Assembly: GCA_025450155.1 (NCBI GenBank)
Contig: JANWIB010000136.1
Span: 1 to 7,059 of the forward strand
DNA from: Sphingobacteriaceae bacterium
Lineage (GTDB): Bacteria; Bacteroidota; Bacteroidia; Sphingobacteriales; Sphingobacteriaceae
DNA length: 7,059 nucleotides
Reading direction: 5' to 3'
Below are positions 1-5,743 of the stretch, piece by piece. Positions within the stretch are counted from its first letter, which is position 1, and the number at the start of each line of letters is the position of its first letter. The translations under genes were made by a program, and so were the position numbers. Below the pieces are notes generated by a model. That model was not told the DNA's origin, searched no databases, and saw only the letters and a list, made by a program, of their open reading frames with translations.

Positions 1-152
1 AAAAAGCTTTTATAGAAATTAAAACACTAGAGCTAAAATCCAACTCTGGAATAATAGTAATGGAATATCCGATAGAAGGAGTTGTTTTAAGGCTAAAATT
101 GCACAAAGACAAAGAGTGGAAAATTATAGATTACAATCTTCTTGAAATATAA
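1..152 (+). CDS. C-terminal end of an unidentified protein (5' truncated by window edge)
   Basis: An open frame with codons starting at position 3 runs from the window edge to a TAA at 150-152, giving the last 49 residues of a protein. The tail contains the stretch GVVLRLKLHKDKEWKIIDYN, which alternates hydrophobic and charged residues and ends in a Trp-Lys-Ile-Ile-Asp strand. That pattern resembles the last beta strands of a small alpha/beta or NTF2-like fold, where such a 'W-K-I-x-D' ending is common, but the piece is too short to assign a family. Its end overlaps the next gene by 11 bp, which suggests the two are co-transcribed. No alternative start inside the fragment is needed, because the frame stays open to the edge. 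I do not recognise the gene. Confidence 0.6.
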   Translation, partial: KAFIEIKTLELKSNSGIIVMEYPIEGVVLRLKLHKDKEWKIIDYNLLEI

Positions 153-597
153 TAGTATTTTTTTTACTTGTTTCTTAATTAGCATAGCTAATTACAATTT
201 CTCTCAGGAGAAAAAGCAAACTTCCGCAGCACAATCTGTTGATGAATCAACATATCTGGACTCTGAATTATTAAACGAGGCGGAGAAAAAAGAATTTAAA
301 CAATTTGAGAACGCCTGGTATCAAAGAGAATTTCCAAAACTTTTGGCCGCAGCCGGAAAGAAAAAGTTAGGATGTCAGTATGGAGATGAATGCGAGGCGT
401 TGCATGCAATTTGCCTAATTAAGATTGACAGCACTGGTAAAACAACTGCGGTTTTCCTGAAAAATGTTGTATTTTGTGGAGAAGCTGAAGGCGGGAAATT
501 AAGAGCGCAGTTTATCAAATCAATAACTACGTATCATTTTAAGAAGATTAAAAATAAAAAGTTATCTTTTGGACTGGGACACGCATTGAAGTGTTAA
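142..597 (+). CDS. Small secreted cysteine-rich protein, possibly TonB-C-like fold
   Basis: This 151-residue protein has an N-terminal signal peptide: Lys2, a hydrophobic core at about 5-17, and a likely cleavage near residues 21-22 (NFS-Q), a form typical of Bacteroidota. It should therefore be periplasmic or surface-exposed. The start is TTG at 142; no ATG or GTG lies in the right place, and the signal peptide makes this start convincing. A charged helical segment follows (about 40-75), then a compact domain (about 76-151) with cysteines at 78, 84, 91, 112 and 151. The segment ICLIKIDSTGKTTAVFLKNV (90-109), followed by a predicted helix and a late strand, resembles the beta-alpha-beta layout of TonB C-terminal domains. 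The homology is a guess from pattern only. It overlaps the upstream gene by 11 bp and faces ispG, whose end is 13 bp away. Function unknown. Confidence 0.72.
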   Translation: MKYNSIFFTCFLISIANYNFSQEKKQTSAAQSVDESTYLDSELLNEAEKKEFKQFENAWYQREFPKLLAAAGKKKLGCQYGDECEALHAICLIKIDSTGKTTAVFLKNVVFCGEAEGGKLRAQFIKSITTYHFKKIKNKKLSFGLGHALKC

Positions 598-610
598 GAA
601 TTTATTGGCA

Positions 611-2626
611 CTAGTTTTTACTCTCAGATTCTATCCAATTTCCATCTTCCCGGATAATTTCGATCAACTCATCCAAGGCATTTTCTGTGTTTACATTCTT
701 TTTCACTACTTCTTTTCCACGGTAGAGCGTAATTTTACCAGGACCAGTTCCAACATAGCCATAATCCGCATCGGCCATTTCTCCAGGACCATTTACAATA
801 CAACCCATAATGCCAATTTTGAGCCCTTTTAAATGATCAGTACGGCTGCGTATCATTTGTGTGGTTTCCTGCAGATCAAATAACGTACGTCCGCAACTTG
901 GGCAGGAAATATATTCCGTTTTTGATATGCGTGAACGGGTTGCCTGCAATATTCCAAAGGCTGTACTGACAACCATTTTAACCGGAACTTCTGAAGCATT
1001 CAACCAAATGCCGTCGCCAAAGCCATCAATTAACAAAGCACCAACATCAGTAGCAGAATACAATTGCAAATCTGATTCGGAACAGGAATTATAATCTCTA
1101 CAAATGATTACTGGCACATCAATTCCTACTTCAATTAGTCGGAAAAAGAATTGACGCTGATCTGCCATTCCATGAAGCTCTATTGTTTCTAATACAAAAA
1201 CCAATGTATTATCAATAGGCAGATTATGAAATTCCTCACTATCCAAATCGGCATTTGAAACCCTAACCAAATTCAGAGAATCATCTTTTTGGCTTGCATG
1301 AATATATTCGCCAAGCGTAAACACAGGATGGCAATTACGATTATCGGTTAATGTTTTCCAGGTTGAATAATTATAAAGCTGCTTTAGGTTGCCGGGCATG
1401 GCAAAGGAAGGCAATTCATCCGCCAGGTAAACAAAATCAACCGACTGTTCGCCCATGTTGTACTTATCTAACAGAGTAGAATAACTATACCCTACACCCG
1501 AAAGTATTTGCGGGTCTTTTAGATTCTTTTTAGAAATATCTACCACTACTCTTGGAACCTGGTGGCCTCCGATAAATGTATTGAGTTCTGCACTAATTCT
1601 TTTTACGTATTCATAAGGGTTGTGAAGTTGTATGTTGCGGGTTGCGGGTTGCGAGTATTTCTCATTTTCAGCTTTCAGCTTTATGCCTTCCGCTTTAAGC
1701 TTTTCCGCCTTATGACCTCTGTCTTCATATCGTTTAGCCAATGCAATTGCCACCGGCGCCTCAAACTCTGGCTCTTCAGTAAGCGACACCCGAATAGTAT
1801 CTCCCAAACCATCTTCCAGTAGAGCGCCAATTCCCACCGCAGACTTTATTCGTCCGTCTTCACCATCGCCGGCTTCGGTAACACCCAAATGCAGGGGATA
1901 ATTCATCCCTTCTTTCGACATGGTTTCTACGAGTAACCGATAGGCCTGTACCATTATCTGCGGATTACTGGATTTCATGGAAATAACGAGGTTGTAATAA
2001 TTCAAGTTTTCGCACATCCGGATAAACTCCATCGCTGATTCGACCATACCACGTGGAGTATCTCCATAATAACTCATGATGCGATCGGAAAGCGAACCGT
2101 GATTGGTTCCAATGCGCATAACGGTTCCGTATTCTTTACACACCTTTACCAGAGGAGCAAATTTTTGATAAATGCGTTCTAACTCTGCCTGATATTCGGA
2201 AGGACTGTAATCAATTTGATTGAAACGCTTCTTATCGGCATAATTTCCAGGATTTATCCGCACTTTTTCGACAATACGTGCCGCCACTTCGGCGGCATTG
2301 GGCGTAAAATGAATATCGGCAACCAGTGGAACGTGATATCCCCGCTTTTTTAACTCTTTTTTAATCTCCGCTAAATTCTGCGCTTCTTTCACGCTGGGGG
2401 CCGTAATGCGGACATATTCGCAACCGGCATTCACCATACGGATGGTTTGTTCTACCGTAGCAATCGTATCCATCGTATCGGTCGTGGTCATGCTCTGGAT
2501 ACGAATAGGATTAATTCCCCCTAAAGGAATATCCCCAATGCTAACCTCGCGGGTTAAATAACGGGAATATTCGGTTAATGAATGACAATATTTTCCTTTC
2601 AGCACAGAAATCGAATCGGCGTTCAT
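611..2626 (-). CDS. ispG: 4-hydroxy-3-methylbut-2-enyl diphosphate synthase (IspG/GcpE), long three-domain form
   Basis: IspG converts 2-C-methyl-D-erythritol 2,4-cyclodiphosphate to HMBPP, the penultimate step of the MEP isoprenoid pathway, using a [4Fe-4S] cluster in the cytoplasm. The 671-residue product matches the long form known from Bacteroidota, Chlamydiae and plants. An N-terminal TIM barrel (about 20-295) carries GGxNPIRIQSMTTT (36-49), VADIHF (102-107), KVRINPGNY (121-129), GTNHGSLSDRIM (173-184) and LGVTEAGDGEDGRIKSA (247-263). An extra middle domain spans about 335-550. The C-terminal Fe-S domain has CPSC (Cys575, Cys578) and GCIVNGPGE (Cys609, Glu616), the expected cluster ligands. 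The ATG at 2624-2626 fits the family and lies just downstream of a promoter-like element. Residues 306-331 are a low-complexity repeat insertion between barrel and middle domain (see separate entry). All catalytic landmarks are intact, so the enzyme is probably functional. Confidence 0.97.
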   Translation of the reverse strand: MNADSISVLKGKYCHSLTEYSRYLTREVSIGDIPLGGINPIRIQSMTTTDTMDTIATVEQTIRMVNAGCEYVRITAPSVKEAQNLAEIKKELKKRGYHVPLVADIHFTPNAAEVAARIVEKVRINPGNYADKKRFNQIDYSPSEYQAELERIYQKFAPLVKVCKEYGTVMRIGTNHGSLSDRIMSYYGDTPRGMVESAMEFIRMCENLNYYNLVISMKSSNPQIMVQAYRLLVETMSKEGMNYPLHLGVTEAGDGEDGRIKSAVGIGALLEDGLGDTIRVSLTEEPEFEAPVAIALAKRYEDRGHKAEKLKAEGIKLKAENEKYSQPATRNIQLHNPYEYVKRISAELNTFIGGHQVPRVVVDISKKNLKDPQILSGVGYSYSTLLDKYNMGEQSVDFVYLADELPSFAMPGNLKQLYNYSTWKTLTDNRNCHPVFTLGEYIHASQKDDSLNLVRVSNADLDSEEFHNLPIDNTLVFVLETIELHGMADQRQFFFRLIEVGIDVPVIICRDYNSCSESDLQLYSATDVGALLIDGFGDGIWLNASEVPVKMVVSTAFGILQATRSRISKTEYISCPSCGRTLFDLQETTQMIRSRTDHLKGLKIGIMGCIVNGPGEMADADYGYVGTGPGKITLYRGKEVVKKNVNTENALDELIEIIREDGNWIESESKN
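1634..1711 (-). repeat. In-frame composite repeat inside ispG
   Basis: Two repeat types lie back to back within the ispG reading frame. On the coding strand, a 15-mer AAGCT(T/G)AAAGC(G/T)GAA occurs at 1688-1702 and again at 1667-1681 with 13 of 15 bases identical and a 21-bp period, preceded by a partial copy. It encodes KLKAEGI-KLKAENE. About 11 bp further on, the + strand shows GTTGCGG at 1634-1640 and 1641-1647, then GTTGCGA at 1648-1654, encoding PATRN-like residues. The segment sits in the linker after the TIM barrel (about residues 306-331), and its composition (Lys/Ala/Glu, then Pro/Ala/Thr/Arg) differs from the flanking enzyme. Its length preserves the frame. From memory, similar KLKAE-type and CGCAACC-type repeats occur in intergenic DNA of Bacteroidota; this could not be checked here. 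Confidence 0.75.
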
Positions 2627-2644
2627 GCAGTGTTAGTTTAACTG

Positions 2645-2652
2645 CAAAGTTA
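2645..2652 (-). promoter_or_regulatory. Probable Bacteroidota-type -7 promoter element for ispG
   Basis: Read on the minus strand this is TAACTTTG, an exact match to the TAnnTTTG -7 consensus used by the Bacteroidota primary sigma factor. It ends 18 bp before the ispG ATG, which would give a short leader of roughly 10-15 nt, as is common in the phylum. No clear TTG -33 box is visible at the usual 17-23 bp spacing upstream, so the call rests on the -7 element and its position. Confidence 0.5.
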
Positions 2653-2690
2653 CAAAAAACGACAGTATGTTGGATTGAAATGTAAACATA

Positions 2691-2719
2691 AAGCGGCATC
2701 GCCTAACGGCTCACCGCTT
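2691..2719 (-). terminator. Hairpin between the LiaF-like gene and ispG; candidate terminator
   Basis: The arms AAGCGG (2691-2696) and CCGCTT (2714-2719) are perfectly complementary. Inside them GCC (2701-2703) and GGC (2708-2710) form a second stem around a TAAC loop, separated by a small internal loop. On the minus strand the hairpin lies about 50 bp after the stop of the membrane-protein operon and is followed by TATGTTTACATTT, which is only weakly T-rich. A smaller imperfect stem (2731-2736 with 2745-2750) lies between it and the stop codon. It may terminate the upstream operon before the ispG promoter, or be a dispersed palindromic repeat. Confidence 0.4.
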
Positions 2720-2767
2720 CATTATATATGCTTTGGTAACTTTTCCAAGGGACTGAAACGCACCCAA

Positions 2768-3712
2768 TCAATACCGATTCACTTCAAAGTCTGACAGCCC
2801 ACCTTTTAAGCTGATATTGATTTTCTTTGCCGATGAATTATAATTGGAAGTAATATACGAACCGTCTGCTTGTTGGGTAAACCCTTCAAAATCTTTTGAA
2901 GAAAGCCCTGATTCCACTTTAATTTTGCACCCTGCTGTGGATGGAACAGAAATCTTTATTTCTGCCACCCCGGTTTCGGCAACAACATCTGTTATCGTAA
3001 CCGGTTCGCCTAATTTTACTTCGAAAGAGGCTGCGCCACCTTTGAATTTAAGATTCCTCACCTTAAATGGTGTCAGATCAAAATTAGTCTCGCCAGCCCC
3101 GGTTTCTACATTAATATCCCAAACTGGCTTTTTATTTAACCGTAATCTAACCTCATTAGCTTTAGTATCGCTATCGAAGTTCCACTTTTTATTGTGATTC
3201 TTCATGCGGAAATTAAGAACTTCGATACTATCTTTCGATACCTTCTCCAAAGAATAATTTCCCCAACTCTGGTCAACCTCTGCATCAAACAGGTTAGCTG
3301 TCGTATCTTCTAATTCATACACAGTTGCACCACCTGCTATATTCAATTCGGCTTGTTGTATGCGGCTTTCAAAAGGCTCGGAAAAAGAGGCATTCGATTT
3401 AAAGGCTTTATCTTTTTTATTGTCAATATCGATATTCACATTGGGCCACCATCCTCTACTATCAGGTTGAGGACGCGTTCCGTAATAGGCTATAAAACCT
3501 AACGCTACTACGGTGATCACTATTGATATGACTGTTCCTGTCTGCGAATGCTTGCCTGAAAAAATAATATTTGCTCCAATAATTACTAATAGCAAAGGCC
3601 AAAGCCGCCATACGGTACGCCAATAAAAATCAATGACATCAAAATTATCCAAAAGAAGAATGCTTCCAATAAAAACAAGGATCAATCCCCAAATTATATT
3701 TTCAGTTTTCAT
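2768..3712 (-). CDS. LiaI/LiaF-like membrane protein with C-terminal toast-rack (DUF2154/DUF4097-like) domain
   Basis: The 314-residue protein begins with a hydrophobic block: segments at about 6-21, 38-52 and 60-77, with the motif WRLWPLLLVIIGANIIF (35-51) typical of the LiaI-LiaF-like membrane region (DUF5668 type). A polar linker follows, then a beta-rich, glycine-punctuated domain (about 118-314) with repeats such as LNIAGGATVYEL, VETGAGETNFDL, LKFKGGAASFEVKLG and ISLKGGLSDFEVNRY. These short strand-turn repeats are characteristic of the toast-rack/beta-solenoid domains of LiaF, LiaX and DUF4097 proteins. In Firmicutes such proteins modulate cell-envelope stress signalling; a similar role here is inference. 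The domain should face the periplasm, but topology is not certain. Its ATG lies 5 bp after the PspC-gene stop, so the two are almost certainly co-transcribed and probably act together. It is the last gene of the operon. Confidence 0.85.
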   Translation of the reverse strand: MKTENIIWGLILVFIGSILLLDNFDVIDFYWRTVWRLWPLLLVIIGANIIFSGKHSQTGTVISIVITVVALGFIAYYGTRPQPDSRGWWPNVNIDIDNKKDKAFKSNASFSEPFESRIQQAELNIAGGATVYELEDTTANLFDAEVDQSWGNYSLEKVSKDSIEVLNFRMKNHNKKWNFDSDTKANEVRLRLNKKPVWDINVETGAGETNFDLTPFKVRNLKFKGGAASFEVKLGEPVTITDVVAETGVAEIKISVPSTAGCKIKVESGLSSKDFEGFTQQADGSYITSNYNSSAKKINISLKGGLSDFEVNRY

Positions 3713-3717
3713 ATTAT

Positions 3718-4221
3718 TTAAATTACAGGTTCATCAGAGTTGGTATCAGCAGCTTTCGTTGTATCCGGCTCTGCCGTTTTTTCTTTATTTTCATACTCAA
3801 AAGTTTTTTTCTTCGTGGCATTAGATAGAATCAAAATGCCGGGGATGATAAACACCAATGGCCATAACCTTCCCAGGTTAAACCAATGTGGTATAAAATG
3901 AAATTCGTGCAGAAAGAAATAGAAGCCTAGGCCAATAAGAATTAGTCCTACGATCAAACGAGCGTTAGATTTCGATTTATTCGTATAGGGTTGCATTCTT
4001 TCAGGATCTTTTTCTTTGTAGATTGGCATATCCGGCATATTTTTAACCGGAAGAACAATCCACAAAATGATGTAGACCAGTACTCCAGAAAGGCCAAATA
4101 TGGCCATCAGAATAAAAACAAGTCTTACAAGACTAACATCAATGCTTAAGTAATCAGCAAGGCCGGAGCATACTCCTCCGAACATTTTATCATACTCCTT
4201 GCGATAAAGTTTTTTTTCCAT
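3718..4221 (-). CDS. PspC-domain membrane protein with second LiaI/LiaF-like membrane unit
   Basis: Residues 1-60 are a clear PspC domain: KLYRKEYDKMFGGVCSGLAD (4-23), then YLSIDVSLVRLVFILMAIF and a hydrophobic segment ending LWIVLPVK (53-60). A polar linker (61-86) leads to a second membrane unit (about 87-134), including ARLIVGLILIGLGFYFFLHE and GRLWPLVFIIPGILIL. That RLWPL motif recurs in the neighbouring toast-rack protein. The tail (135-167) is hydrophilic and rich in Lys, Glu, Asp and Thr. PspC proteins are inner-membrane sensors or effectors of the phage-shock/envelope stress response in Proteobacteria; in Bacteroidota they usually occur without PspA, and none is seen here. The gene starts 14 bp after the dehydrogenase stop and ends 5 bp before the toast-rack gene, so it sits in the middle of a three-gene operon. 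Its exact role is inferred. Confidence 0.88.
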   Translation of the reverse strand: MEKKLYRKEYDKMFGGVCSGLADYLSIDVSLVRLVFILMAIFGLSGVLVYIILWIVLPVKNMPDMPIYKEKDPERMQPYTNKSKSNARLIVGLILIGLGFYFFLHEFHFIPHWFNLGRLWPLVFIIPGILILSNATKKKTFEYENKEKTAEPDTTKAADTNSDEPVI

Positions 4222-4235
4222 ATTACTGTTTTTAA

Positions 4236-4934
4236 TTAAACCTCTCCGTGTATCGGACGAATAATTACCTCATCCAGGTTGGCTCCGGCACTAGCCTGCA
4301 AGCTCATTAAAACAACATTTGCAACATCTTCTGGTAATACAAATCTCTCTGATGGTATTGTGGTACCTTCCCAGGAATTGGTAAGTGTTGAACCCGGAAG
4401 TATTGCAGTTACTTTCACTTTATAAGGCATTAATTCTTCTCTTAATACTTTGGTTAGACCCAGCAATGCAATTTTTGTTACAGAATAAGATCCGGCAGTA
4501 ACAACTGGCTTAATTGATGCAATAGAGCAAATATTGATGATATGCCCCTGTCGATCTTCACGCATCTTTTTGCCAAAAGCACGACTTAAATAGTACGCCG
4601 GATATAAATTGATCCGCATCTGTTCAGCCAAAAGACCATCCGGTTCATCCAGAATGGTGCCCGGGGCATATCCTCCGGCATTATTTACCAAAACATCTAC
4701 CTTATCAAAATGTTGAAATACAAAGTCTGAAAAACGATGTAATTGGTTGACATCTGAACAATCTGTTTGTAAGCCTACGGCTTTTACACTATAGGTTCGG
4801 TTAATTTCTTCGCATAAACGATCTACTTCGGACTGACTTCTTGAACAGATGGTAATATTGTAGCCTGCTTCGGCTAATTTTAAGGCAATTGCTTTGCCCA
4901 TTCCTTTGGTTGCGGCGGTTATAACGGCATTCAT
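4236..4934 (-). CDS. Short-chain dehydrogenase/reductase (SDR), NAD(P)-dependent
   Basis: This is a classical SDR of 232 residues when started at the ATG at 4932-4934. An in-frame ATG at 4974-4976 would add 14 residues (MIHTLFSTINPLST) that do not fit the family: SDRs begin with the first Rossmann strand, here NAVITAATKGMGKAIA. Numbering from the shorter start, the nucleotide-binding motif is TAATKGMG (6-13), with Ala where the second position of TGxxxGxG is normally Gly. CSRS (30-33) puts an Arg after strand 2, which favours NADP(H). NNAG is at 84-87, and the catalytic tetrad is Asn109, Ser137, Tyr150 and Lys154. The C-terminus has ANLDEVIIRPIHGEV, as in 3-ketoacyl reductase and YdfG-like enzymes. 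The substrate cannot be told. It is the first gene of the operon with the PspC and toast-rack genes; whether it shares their function is unclear. Confidence 0.9.
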   Translation of the reverse strand: MNAVITAATKGMGKAIALKLAEAGYNITICSRSQSEVDRLCEEINRTYSVKAVGLQTDCSDVNQLHRFSDFVFQHFDKVDVLVNNAGGYAPGTILDEPDGLLAEQMRINLYPAYYLSRAFGKKMREDRQGHIINICSIASIKPVVTAGSYSVTKIALLGLTKVLREELMPYKVKVTAILPGSTLTNSWEGTTIPSERFVLPEDVANVVLMSLQASAGANLDEVIIRPIHGEV

Positions 4935-5008
4935 TGTGCTAAGAGGATTAATAGTTGAAAATAAAGTGTGTATCAAAAAAACTGTAATTTAGGCAAAAAA
5001 TAAAATCA
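4935..5008. promoter_or_regulatory. Divergent intergenic region between SDR operon and mlaEF
   Basis: This 74-bp AT-rich gap must hold the promoters for both divergent operons if the SDR starts at 4934. On the + strand TAATTTAG (4985-4992) differs from the TAnnTTTG -7 consensus at one base and lies 16 bp before the mlaE ATG, a plausible position. The nearest TTG (4955-4957) is too far upstream for a standard -33 box. No convincing element stands out on the minus strand. If the SDR were started at 4976 the gap would shrink to 32 bp, which argues for the shorter protein. Confidence 0.35.
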
Positions 5009-5743
5009 ATGTTTTTTCATCCTTTAGGTAAATACATTTTATTGCTCATAGCCGTATTTCGAAAACCGGAAAAATGGAACATATACCGTAAAGAGATATT
5101 TAGAGAGATGAATTCCATTGGCGTAGGCTCTGTAGGCATTATCGCTATCATATCTGTTTTTTTAGGGATGGTAACTACCGTACAAACCGCTTTTCAATTA
5201 GTTAGCGACCTGGTGCCGAGATCAATTATTGGCTCCATCGTACGCGATTCTACCATTCTCGAATTAAGTCCAACTATTTCTGCCATCGTTTTAGCCGGGA
5301 AAGTAGGGTCCAGTATATCCTCTCAAATTGGCACGATGCGGGTAACCGAACAAATAGACGCATTAGAAATTATGGGGATCAATTCTCCCGGATATTTGAT
5401 CTTGCCTAAAATTATCGCGGCTGTAGTGATGGTTCCGCTATTGGTCATTATTTCCGTTGGACTGAGCGTTTGGGGAGGATACTTAGCCGGCACACTTTCA
5501 GGTGCGGTTACCGCATATGATTACCTAACTGGCCTTACCTCCGAATTTGTTCCTTTTACAGTTACCGTTTGCATGGTTAAGTCTGTGCTTTTTGCATTTA
5601 TTATCACTTCCGTTGCTGCCTATCAGGGCTTTTATACCAACGGCGGGGCCTTAGAAGTAGGTATTTCAAGTACCCGTGCTGTGGTAGTAAGTTGTATCAT
5701 GATTTTATTTTCTGATTATGTTGTAGCCCAGCTGCTGCTATGA
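5009..5743 (+). CDS. mlaE: MlaE-family ABC transporter permease (MCE lipid transport)
   Basis: This 244-residue integral membrane protein is the permease of an MCE/Mla-type ABC transporter that moves phospholipids between the inner membrane and the outer envelope. An N-terminal interfacial helix (about 6-35, including YRKEIFREM) is followed by a long hydrophobic segment (39-60). The conserved family core has LAGKVGSSISSQIGTM (95-110) and VTEQIDALEIMG (112-123), the latter being the hallmark EQIDALE coupling segment. Further membrane segments lie at about 136-163, 185-204 and 222-244. The length is normal for the Bacteroidota form. The ATG at 5009 is well placed, with a -7-like element just upstream. 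The stop overlaps the start of mlaF in ATGA, showing translational coupling and a permease-ATPase complex. Family identity is secure; the transported lipid and direction are inferred from the family. Confidence 0.94.
   Translation: MFFHPLGKYILLLIAVFRKPEKWNIYRKEIFREMNSIGVGSVGIIAIISVFLGMVTTVQTAFQLVSDLVPRSIIGSIVRDSTILELSPTISAIVLAGKVGSSISSQIGTMRVTEQIDALEIMGINSPGYLILPKIIAAVVMVPLLVIISVGLSVWGGYLAGTLSGAVTAYDYLTGLTSEFVPFTVTVCMVKSVLFAFIITSVAAYQGFYTNGGALEVGISSTRAVVVSCIMILFSDYVVAQLLL

Noticed and set aside
1..597. The first two frames as one gene split by a frameshift
   Set aside because: The second frame begins with a proper signal peptide exactly at the overlap, so two separate proteins is the simpler reading.
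1634..1711. Short repeats considered as a CRISPR array
   Set aside because: The units are 7 and 21 bp with no spacers and lie inside the ispG reading frame.
605..1822. Plus-strand open frames at 605-832, 861-1094 and 1562-1822
   Set aside because: All are antisense to ispG, whose motifs and cluster ligands are complete; they show no recognisable domain or start context.
2701..2707. GCCTAAC matches the RYYYAAC core of an integron attC site
   Set aside because: There is no matching GTTRRRY partner at attC spacing, no attC-like secondary structure and no cassette arrangement; a 7-base match is expected by chance.
2844..3197. Plus-strand open frame of 117 codons
   Set aside because: It is antisense to the beta-rich domain of the toast-rack protein, and its sequence looks like a translated complement with no family signature.
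3633..3824. Plus-strand open frame of 63 codons
   Set aside because: It is antisense across the junction of two clear minus-strand genes and has no family features.
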